The notes beneath the pieces are model-generated. The model saw only the letters and a program-made list of their open reading frames with translations. It made no database searches and was not told the origin of the DNA. 15,505 nucleotides of DNA from Firmicutes bacterium CAG:238 (lineage in GTDB: Bacteria; Bacillota; Clostridia; Peptostreptococcales; Anaerovoracaceae): positions 1 through 15,505 of the forward strand of contig FR882000.1 of NCBI GenBank assembly GCA_000435615.1. The letters are read 5' to 3'. A program made the position numbers and the translations under genes. Of this stretch, positions 5,689-12,517 are shown piece after piece (positions within the stretch are counted from its first letter, which is position 1; every line of letters starts with the position of its first letter).

Positions 5689-6465
5689 ATGGAAAGAAAC
5701 ATTCTCTTGACAATTGAATACGACGGCAGCGGATTCAGCGGATGGCAGAGGCAGCCGGGCCGCAGAACCGTGCAAGGCGAACTTGAGAGAGTACTTTCCA
5801 GGCTTTGTGCATGCGACATTTTGATAAACGGGACAAGCCGCACCGATGCGGGGGTTCATGCATTGGGGCAGAGAGCTTCCTTCAAGGGTGAATTCGGAAT
5901 ACCGACGGAAAGAATCATGCGGGCCGCCAACAACCTTTTGGCGGGCGGCCAAAATTCGCAGTCGGCTGTGGGTGATGTCAGAATCACAGAAGTACGAGAG
6001 ATGCCGCTCGATTTCCACGCACGGTTTGACTCGAAAGGGAAAACCTACCGGTATATCATTCGAAATTGCCCGGATGTTGATGTTTTCAAGCGCAGGTACT
6101 GTTATCAAGTGCAGAAACCGCTCGACACGGATAAAATGCGGCAGGCGGCAGGATTCATCGTCGGAACGCATGATTTCAAGTGCTTTCAGGCGGCGGGCGG
6201 AAACGAAAGATTGACTACGGTACGCACAATTCACAGACTCGACATACACAGGCAAGAAGAAAATGTTATAATTGAAGTGACCGGCGACGGATTTTTGTAT
6301 AACATGGTAAGAATTATTACGGGAACACTGGTCGAGGTGGGTCTCGGAAAGAAGCAGCCCGGGGACATAGCGGGAATCATCGAAAAAGGAGACAGGCAGA
6401 ATGCGGGACATACGGCTCCTGCGGAGGGCCTTTATCTTGTCAGGGTATATTACGAAAACTTTTAG
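5689..6465 (+). CDS. truA: tRNA pseudouridine(38-40) synthase TruA
   Basis: This 258-residue enzyme isomerises uridines 38-40 in the anticodon stem-loop of many tRNAs. The TruA fold is clear: LTIEYDGSGFSGWQRQP near the start, the catalytic motif GTSRTDAGVHALGQ (48-61, D53 nucleophile), FHARFDSKGKTYRY, GTHDFKCFQ, and the C-terminal GDGFLYNMVRIITGTLVEVG. Length fits the family (about 245-265). The start is ATG at 5689 with AGGAAAGGA directly upstream. The open frame continues to 5524 inside the prepilin peptidase gene, but that extension has no family match. A housekeeping gene placed in an operon of otherwise envelope-related genes, it may simply share the transcript. Confidence 0.95.
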   Translation: MERNILLTIEYDGSGFSGWQRQPGRRTVQGELERVLSRLCACDILINGTSRTDAGVHALGQRASFKGEFGIPTERIMRAANNLLAGGQNSQSAVGDVRITEVREMPLDFHARFDSKGKTYRYIIRNCPDVDVFKRRYCYQVQKPLDTDKMRQAAGFIVGTHDFKCFQAAGGNERLTTVRTIHRLDIHRQEENVIIEVTGDGFLYNMVRIITGTLVEVGLGKKQPGDIAGIIEKGDRQNAGHTAPAEGLYLVRVYYENF

Positions 6466-6483
6466 CAGGTAAGGAGAAAAGCA

Positions 6484-6945
6484 ATGAAAAGACCCAGCTG
6501 GGATGAGTATTTTATGGAAATGGCAGAACTCACCGCGAAACGCTCGACATGCATGAGAAGAAATGTCGGAGCGGTTATCGTTAAGGAAAAGCATGCAATT
6601 GCAACCGGATATAACGGTGCTCCGAGAGGAATCAAGCATTGTGAAGAGCGAGGCGGCTGCCTGCGGCAGAAACTCGGCGTACCGTCGGGTCAAAGACATG
6701 AACTCTGCATGGCACTTCATGCTGAGCAAAACGCAATTATTCAGGCGGCTTCCATGGGACATGCCATCGAAGGCGGAACGATTTACATAACACATCAGCC
6801 GTGCGGGATCTGTGCCAAGATGATTGTCAATGCCGGGATTAAAAGAATCGTGGTTCGGGAAGGTTATCCGGACGAGCTTGCGGTTGAAATCCTGAATGAA
6901 GCGGGGCTTGTGGTTGAAAAACTTGAAAAAAGCGAAGAAGAATAA
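6484..6945 (+). CDS. Deoxycytidylate (dCMP) deaminase / ComEB family zinc deaminase
   Basis: This 153-residue protein has the full zinc deaminase signature: HAEQNAI (H79 ligand, E81 proton shuttle) and PCGICAKM (C107 and C110 ligands). The N-terminus RPSWDEYFMEMAELTAKRSTC and the insert TGYNGAPRG...C53...C59 are characteristic of dCMP deaminases, the group that includes B. subtilis ComEB. The reaction would convert dCMP to dUMP for thymidylate synthesis. H72 and the extra cysteines may form the second metal site known in some members. The ribosome binding site AAGGAG lies 8 bases upstream. It sits 18 nt after truA and 21 nt before the glycosyltransferase gene. The protein ends in an acidic EKSEEE tail. 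Confidence 0.92.
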   Translation: MKRPSWDEYFMEMAELTAKRSTCMRRNVGAVIVKEKHAIATGYNGAPRGIKHCEERGGCLRQKLGVPSGQRHELCMALHAEQNAIIQAASMGHAIEGGTIYITHQPCGICAKMIVNAGIKRIVVREGYPDELAVEILNEAGLVVEKLEKSEEE

Positions 6946-6966
6946 TGGCGAACTGGGAGATAATAT

Positions 6967-8076
6967 ATGTATAGTACACTTTGGATGACATTTTTACTGG
7001 CTTTCGTATTGTCGCTTGCAATGACGCCGGTAGCAATCAAGCTTGCACCGAAGATCGGTGCGATGGATATACCTAAGGATTCAAGACGCATGCACACGAA
7101 AGCAATGCCGAGATTCGGAGGACTTGCGATTTTTGTGGGGACAACCGTATCAACGGCTGTTTTTCTGCTGCAGCTTGACAACCGCATCATGGGAATCCTG
7201 ATTGGGGGAATCCTGATCTATATCCTCGGAATTGTGGATGATTTAAAAAATCTGCCGGCAAAAGTTAAATTTATCGGACAGACCATCATCGCCGTTATCA
7301 TGTATATGTACGGACTTCGCATCGAGTTCATCAGCAACTTTTTCGGCAGCGGCAAGAGCGAGCTAGGAACGATCCTTTGCTTCATCGTGACGATCATCTG
7401 GATTGTCGGCATAACCAACACGGTCAATCTGATCGACGGACTGGACGGACTTGCGGCGGGAACTTCGGCGATTGCATCGCTTTGCATCGCATATGTTGCG
7501 TATATTCACGGAATGTACCTGGCTTCCGGAGCAATGCTCGCGCTTGCGGGCGGCGCACTTGGATTTTTGCCGTACAACTTTTATCCCGCGAAGATTTTTA
7601 TGGGAGACGGCGGGTCACTTTATTTGGGATTCATGCTTTCGACGATGTCGATTATCGGGCCGGTAAAAAGCGCGACGGTTGTGGCGGTGATTATTCCGGT
7701 GCTTGTGCTGGGTGTTCCTATCTTTGATACAGCTTTTGCGATTTTCAGAAGAGTTGTGAACAAGAGACCGATTATGGAAGCGGACAAGGGACATCTTCAC
7801 CACAGACTGATGCGGCTCGGATACGGGCAGAGAAGGGCAACGCTCATGCTGTACGGAGTAAGCGGAATTATGGGTGTGGCTGCGGTCACATTCAGCAGAG
7901 ATTTATATGTTGAAACCGCGGGGCTTTTTGCGATTGCGTTTATGCTTATCTATATTTTCCTTACGGATGCAAATCACATTATGCCTCAGATTAAGAATCC
8001 TCAGGACATAAATATCGAAAAAACGGACAACGAAGGAGGACAAGAAAATGAAGAAAGAACAGAAATTAAGCAATAG
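6967..8076 (+). CDS. tagO: UDP-N-acetylhexosamine:undecaprenyl-phosphate sugar-1-phosphate transferase (TagO/WecA family)
   Basis: This 369-residue polytopic membrane enzyme of the MraY/WecA/TagO superfamily would attach a GlcNAc-1-phosphate-type sugar to undecaprenyl phosphate. That is the first step of wall teichoic acid or other cell-surface polymer synthesis. Key motifs are DD at 91-92 (Mg binding), NLIDGLDGLAAG (154-165), FMGDGGSLYLGF (211-222) and the basic HLHHRLMRLG loop (276-285) that separates WecA/TagO proteins from MraY. RPIMEADKGHLHH is typical of the TagO branch. About ten membrane spans are visible. The start follows GGGAG at 6955-6959. The C-terminal tail is hydrophilic and acidic, and its codons contain the AAGGAGG site and the first 29 nt of the next gene, so the two are coupled. 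The exact polymer is not known because no further pathway genes are present. Confidence 0.9.
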   Translation: MYSTLWMTFLLAFVLSLAMTPVAIKLAPKIGAMDIPKDSRRMHTKAMPRFGGLAIFVGTTVSTAVFLLQLDNRIMGILIGGILIYILGIVDDLKNLPAKVKFIGQTIIAVIMYMYGLRIEFISNFFGSGKSELGTILCFIVTIIWIVGITNTVNLIDGLDGLAAGTSAIASLCIAYVAYIHGMYLASGAMLALAGGALGFLPYNFYPAKIFMGDGGSLYLGFMLSTMSIIGPVKSATVVAVIIPVLVLGVPIFDTAFAIFRRVVNKRPIMEADKGHLHHRLMRLGYGQRRATLMLYGVSGIMGVAAVTFSRDLYVETAGLFAIAFMLIYIFLTDANHIMPQIKNPQDINIEKTDNEGGQENEERTEIKQ

Positions 8077-9055
8077 AAAGATTTTGGCACTTTTGCTGGC
8101 ACTTGCACTGATGCTTACCTTTGCTGCGGCATGCGGCAATTCCATGGATGATACGCCGGGCACCGTGAGCGCACCGGTAAACATTGCGGCTTTGAATGGA
8201 CCGACAGGCATGGGCATGGTGAAACTCATGGACATGGCGGATAAGTACAACATCACGACCTATCAGGCACCAACCGATATTGCCCCGAAACTTATAAGCG
8301 GTGAGGTCGATGTGGCGGCACTGCCTTCCAATATGGCGGCGGTTCTGTACAACAAGACACAAGGACAGATTGTGGCGATAAGCCCGGTCGTGCTGGGTGT
8401 GCTGTATGTCTTGGGAAATGATGTCGAATTACAGGATGTTAAGGAACTTAAGGGAAAAACGATTTATGCAAGCGGACAGGGCGGCACACCGGAATATGTG
8501 CTGCAGAAAGTGCTTGAGACCGCAGGACTCGATCCGCAAAAAGATGTTACGATTAAATGGCTTGCAAACCATGCGGACGTAAACCAGAAACTGCTCAGCG
8601 AAAAAGGCGCAATCGCCATGCTGCCGGAACCGTTCGTATCAACAGCTCTTGCGGCGGGCGGAGACTCTGTGAAACAGCTTTTTGACCTGAATGAACTTTG
8701 GAACGAAGCAACGGGGCAGGAACTCCCTATGGGTGTACTCGTGGCGCGCAGGGGTTTTGTCAGCGACAGACCGGCAGACCTTGAAGTGCTGCTGAAAGAT
8801 TATGCAGAATCTGTGGATTTTGTAAACAGTAATGACGGAGCCGGCGCGCTGATTGTCGAGAAAGGATTTATCGGCAAGGAAGCGATTGCAAAATCCGCAA
8901 TTTCAAGGTGCAAGATGGTTCTTTTCACGGGAACGAATGCAGGTGAAGGTGCTGATATTCTCAGGACGTTTAATCAAACATTATATGATATGGAGCCTGC
9001 CTCGGTAGGCGGAGTATTACCGGATGAAGAATTGTATTACACAGGTGCCGAGTAA
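8048..9055 (+). CDS. ABC transporter substrate-binding lipoprotein (NMT1/SsuA-like)
   Basis: This 335-residue secreted lipoprotein has a basic start, a leucine/alanine-rich signal segment and a lipobox ending TFAAAC (C29, the lipidated residue). The mature part has a periplasmic-binding-protein type 2 fold of the SsuA/NMT1/ThiY group. Evidence is the early segment VNIAALNGPTGMG, GEVDVAALPSNMAA, KGKTIYASGQGGTPEYVLQ and the AMLPEPFVSTAL segment. Such proteins bind sulfonates, nitrate, thiamine precursors or other small ligands; the substrate cannot be told here. The AAGGAGG site at 8033-8039 lies within the end of the TagO gene, and the ATG overlaps that gene by 29 nt. The 3' end overlaps the fused permease-ATPase gene by 32 nt, which supplies the rest of the transporter. 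Confidence 0.87.
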   Translation: MKKEQKLSNRKILALLLALALMLTFAAACGNSMDDTPGTVSAPVNIAALNGPTGMGMVKLMDMADKYNITTYQAPTDIAPKLISGEVDVAALPSNMAAVLYNKTQGQIVAISPVVLGVLYVLGNDVELQDVKELKGKTIYASGQGGTPEYVLQKVLETAGLDPQKDVTIKWLANHADVNQKLLSEKGAIAMLPEPFVSTALAAGGDSVKQLFDLNELWNEATGQELPMGVLVARRGFVSDRPADLEVLLKDYAESVDFVNSNDGAGALIVEKGFIGKEAIAKSAISRCKMVLFTGTNAGEGADILRTFNQTLYDMEPASVGGVLPDEELYYTGAE

Positions 9056-10469
9056 TCGGACGGAAAGAAAACAAAAGAATAAAGGAAAAACACGCGAAAT
9101 CAAGCAAGGCAGAAAAGTTTTCATCTGCCTTGCTTGGCTTGTTATTTGGCAGCTTGCGGCTTTTGCGGTCGGAAGCGAACTTTTGCTTCCGGGCCCGTTG
9201 CAAACGCTGAAGGCACTGGGACAGCTTGTGCGGGAAGCCGGATTTTATATCGATGCCGCATGGACTGTTTCAAGGTGTTTGATTGCAATGTTTCTTTCCT
9301 TTGCAGTGGGAATTGCGGCGGCATGGACTGCGTATAAACACCGGACGGCAAGGGAGTTTCTGAAACTGCCGGTAAGTTTTTTTAAGTCGGTTCCGGTTAT
9401 GGCAGTCATCATCTATGTGATTCTTCTCGTATCATCGGATTTCGTTGCGGTCATCGTATGCTTCATCATGTGCTTTCCGATTGTATATACGAATGTGCTC
9501 GGGGGGCTGGATGCGGTTTCCGGAGAATATCTTGAGGTTGCTGCCGTATACGGACTGACGGAGGCGCAGAAACTCAGACTGATTTATATCCCTTCGATTC
9601 GCCCGAATCTGAATGCGGCACTTCGGCTTGTATGCGGACTGAGCTGGAAGGCCGTGATTGCGGCAGAGGTGCTTTCCATACCGGATTTTTCCCTCGGCTA
9701 CGAAATGATGAATGCGAAGTACTACCTTGAGACCGAAAGATTGTTTGCCTATATTGCGGCAATCGTAGCTTTGAGTGTATTGTTCGAAAAGCTCGTGATG
9801 CGAGCTGCTTCCTATGCAGAGAAAAAGGCTGCGGTCAGACTGAAGGCACATGGGGAGGAAAAAGAGCAGGCCCTTGCACCGGAAATTCAGCTTTCCGGCA
9901 TTTCGAAGAATTATGAGAATAAATCGGTATTAACCGATATGACGATAAAATTTGAAAGCGGTACGGTCACAGCGGTTTCGGGACCGTCGGGGCGGGGAAA
10001 AACCACTCTAGCCATGATTATCGCGGGGCTTGTTGAAGCGGACGCGGGGAAAGTTGAGATGCGGGGAGCCGCAGATGTGAAACTTTCATTTTTGTTTCAG
10101 GAGGACCGGCTTCTGCCGTGGCTGACTGTCTATGATAACATGGCACTCAGCAGGATTAACGATGCGGGACATGAACTTGATGCCCAGATACGCAGAACGG
10201 CGGAGGCACTGGAACTTACGGAAGTCCTCTTCTCCCTGCCTGCGGAGCTTTCAGGAGGCATGCGGCATAGGGTCGCTTTAGGTAGAACCTTCCTTTCAAA
10301 TGCAAACCTGATGATACTGGACGAACCTTTCAGAGGCCTTGACGAAGAACTCAAGGAGCGCATTGTGCAGCGATTATGGAAAGAAACCACAAAGGGGAAG
10401 ACGGTTATCTTGATTTCGCACAACAGCGGAGATTGTGAAAAATTATCGGAAAAGGTTGTTTTGATATGA
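9024..10469 (+). CDS. Fused ABC permease-ATPase (SsuC-SsuB-like single chain)
   Basis: One 481-residue chain carries both transporter halves usually made by separate genes. Residues about 31-265 form a BPD-type permease with several membrane spans and an EAA loop (EYLEVAAVYGLTEAQKLRLI, 168-187). After a linker (266-286) comes an ATPase with Walker A GPSGRGKTT (320-328, K326), Q-loop Q359 in FLFQEDRLLPWLTVYDN, signature LSGGMRHRVALGR (409-421), Walker B LMILDEP (429-435) and switch H466. The ATPase part is about 195 residues, shorter than the usual 240-250, lacking most of the C-terminal helical region. Walker A has R where C or S is common. The start overlaps the substrate-binding protein gene by 32 nt and GGAG is about 10 nt upstream, so translation is probably coupled. 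A 13-bp stem-loop lies early in the gene. It likely works as a homodimer (inference). Confidence 0.85.
   Translation: MKNCITQVPSNRTERKQKNKGKTREIKQGRKVFICLAWLVIWQLAAFAVGSELLLPGPLQTLKALGQLVREAGFYIDAAWTVSRCLIAMFLSFAVGIAAAWTAYKHRTAREFLKLPVSFFKSVPVMAVIIYVILLVSSDFVAVIVCFIMCFPIVYTNVLGGLDAVSGEYLEVAAVYGLTEAQKLRLIYIPSIRPNLNAALRLVCGLSWKAVIAAEVLSIPDFSLGYEMMNAKYYLETERLFAYIAAIVALSVLFEKLVMRAASYAEKKAAVRLKAHGEEKEQALAPEIQLSGISKNYENKSVLTDMTIKFESGTVTAVSGPSGRGKTTLAMIIAGLVEADAGKVEMRGAADVKLSFLFQEDRLLPWLTVYDNMALSRINDAGHELDAQIRRTAEALELTEVLFSLPAELSGGMRHRVALGRTFLSNANLMILDEPFRGLDEELKERIVQRLWKETTKGKTVILISHNSGDCEKLSEKVVLI
9101..9136 (+). other. Perfect 13-bp stem-loop within the 5' end of the ABC fusion gene
   Basis: Arms 9101-9113 (CAAGCAAGGCAGA) and 9124-9136 pair perfectly around a 10-nt loop. 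The stem begins 46 nt after the SBP stop codon. No T-run follows, so it is not an intrinsic terminator. It could protect the 3' end of the SBP message from nucleases or slow ribosomes early in the ABC gene. Confidence 0.6.
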
Positions 10470-12514
10470 AAAATGTATTGTGGATTTTTAAAAGAGATAT
10501 AACAAGGCTTGCCGGGAACTTTGTGGCAGTCATTGTTTCGATTGGGGTGTGCTTTGTTCCGGCATTGTATGCGTGGTTTAACATAGATGCAAACATGGAT
10601 CCTTACGAAAACACCGCAGGGATACACATTGCCGTGGCAAATTGCGATGAGGGGACGCAGAACGAAGCGACGGGGAGCCTCAACGCAGGCGACAAAATCA
10701 TTGAAAACCTGAAAAAGAACGATGCCCTCGGGTGGGTATTCACCGGAAGAAGTGAGGCGGTAAGCGGCGTGCGCGCGGGAGACTATTACGCGGCAATCGT
10801 GATACCGGAGGACTTCAGCGAGGATTTGGTAAGCATTCTTTCAGGCAAAATCGAATCCCCGCGGATTGAATATTATCTCAACGAAAAGAAGAATGCCATC
10901 GCACCGAAGGTGACGGATACCGGGGCAGCGACAATTCAGCAGCAAGTAGACGAAACTTTTGTCTCGGTGGCATCGGAGGCAGCGGTTGAAGCCCTGCAGG
11001 AAGCGGCGAAAAAGGCAAGTAATGATGCATCGCAATTAAACGATAATTTGCCGCGAAAGATGACAAAGGCATCGGAAAAGATTGAAAATGCCGAAATTTC
11101 GCTGAAAAACAATTACCGAACCGATACACAAAACCGTGCAAAAATAGCAAAATCCGAGGCAGCGCTCAGCAGCACGGAAAAAGCAGCCCAATCGGCTTCC
11201 CGCAGCCTGAAACTCACAAAAGACACATTGGCTGTAAAATTGGCGGAAAGTCTTGACGGAATGCAGCCGTCGTTTGCAAAAATGCACAGGCTGCTTACAC
11301 AAACCGAGACGGCTTTGAATCAGTCCTCGGATGCCATAGAGCAGACAGCCGATATTTTGGGAAAGGCTGAAGACAGAATCGACGGAGTCAGTGAGGATTT
11401 GTCTGCGCTTTCGAGTGCGGCAATCTATACTTCGCTTAGGCAGCTTGCAGACGGAAGTTCCTTAAATACAGATGAAATTTCGCAATTCATTTCCTCTCCG
11501 GTCAATGTGAAAACGGTAAGCCTTTACCCCGTAAAGAATTACGGAACGGCAATGACCCCGTTTTATACGAACCTGGCACTTTGGGTCAGCGGCATTGTTT
11601 TAATATCGGTCTTGAAGATGGAAGTTGACCGCGACGAAAGGCTGAAAAATCTGACAGCAAGCCAGGCATATTTCGGTCGGTGGATGACGTATATGCTGTT
11701 TGCGTTTATTCAGGCGGCCATTATCTGTGCGGGGGATCTTTTGATCTTCGACGTTCAGTGCGAGAATATTCCGGCGTTCTTTGCGGCGGGGATTCTGGCA
11801 TCGTTTGTCTATGTCAATATGATATATGCCCTCGCGATTACATTTAAACATACCGGCAAAGCAATCTGCGTTCTGCTGGTCATTCTGCAGATTCCGGGTT
11901 CTGCAGGAACCTATCCGATTGAAATGACCCCGGGATTTTTCAGGGCACTGCACCCGCTGCTTCCGTTTACTTATGGGATAAACGCAATGCGTGAGGCAAT
12001 GGCGGGCATGTACGAAAACTATTATTGGAAATACATGCTTTTCTTAGCACTTTTCCTGCCTCCGGTATTTATAATCGGGCTTGGAATCCGGCCGCTCATG
12101 CTGAACCTGAACAGAATGTTTGACAAAAAGCTCGAAGAAACCGGCCTGATGATATGCGACGAAAACGGCATGACACGGGAAAGAGTGAGGCTTTCGACGC
12201 TTCTTGCGATTTTGAACGGGCAGGAAAGTTTTCACACGAAAATGATGGAAAAGGCCGAAAAATTTGAAAAAAATTATAACAAACTCAAGTTGTCCGGAAT
12301 CCTCCTGATACTTGTGCTGCCTTTGATTTTCCTCGTTTTGATGTTCAGCGTAAGCTCGAAGATGGTCTTTTTGGTGCTGTGGATTGTCTCAATTGTAGGG
12401 GTGGTGCTCTACCTTACGATCGTCGAATTTGTACATGATAATCTGGAAAGAAAACTTCGCTATGCATCCAAGAGCAGAGACGAGCTTTTAAACTCATTGA
12501 AAGGGAGGGTGTAA
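10466..12514 (+). CDS. YhgE/Pip-family membrane protein, short form with C-terminal extension
   Basis: This 682-residue protein belongs to the YhgE/Pip family (relatives include lactococcal phage infection protein Pip and B. subtilis YhgE and YueB). It has one N-terminal span (about 18-38) ending in the family motif VPALYAWFNIDANMDPYENT, a large extracytoplasmic part with a helical stretch (about 165-315), and a C-terminal ABC-2-like membrane bundle (about 365-545) starting after VKNYGTAMTPFYTNLALWVSG. Beyond the usual end near residue 556 it carries about 125 extra residues: a charged helix (570-608), two more spans (608-652) and a basic tail. ATG overlaps the ABC gene stop codon (ATGA), so it is coupled to the transporter. 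The physiological role of most family members is unclear; surface assembly, phage reception and secretion links are known for some. Confidence 0.85.
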   Translation: MKNVLWIFKRDITRLAGNFVAVIVSIGVCFVPALYAWFNIDANMDPYENTAGIHIAVANCDEGTQNEATGSLNAGDKIIENLKKNDALGWVFTGRSEAVSGVRAGDYYAAIVIPEDFSEDLVSILSGKIESPRIEYYLNEKKNAIAPKVTDTGAATIQQQVDETFVSVASEAAVEALQEAAKKASNDASQLNDNLPRKMTKASEKIENAEISLKNNYRTDTQNRAKIAKSEAALSSTEKAAQSASRSLKLTKDTLAVKLAESLDGMQPSFAKMHRLLTQTETALNQSSDAIEQTADILGKAEDRIDGVSEDLSALSSAAIYTSLRQLADGSSLNTDEISQFISSPVNVKTVSLYPVKNYGTAMTPFYTNLALWVSGIVLISVLKMEVDRDERLKNLTASQAYFGRWMTYMLFAFIQAAIICAGDLLIFDVQCENIPAFFAAGILASFVYVNMIYALAITFKHTGKAICVLLVILQIPGSAGTYPIEMTPGFFRALHPLLPFTYGINAMREAMAGMYENYYWKYMLFLALFLPPVFIIGLGIRPLMLNLNRMFDKKLEETGLMICDENGMTRERVRLSTLLAILNGQESFHTKMMEKAEKFEKNYNKLKLSGILLILVLPLIFLVLMFSVSSKMVFLVLWIVSIVGVVLYLTIVEFVHDNLERKLRYASKSRDELLNSLKGRV

Positions 12515-12517
12515 GGC

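Noticed and set aside
5662..6795. 377-codon open frame on the minus strand opposite truA and the deaminase gene
   Set aside because: It is antisense to two well-conserved genes, has an unusual composition rich in C, H and S, and no ribosome binding site or family match.
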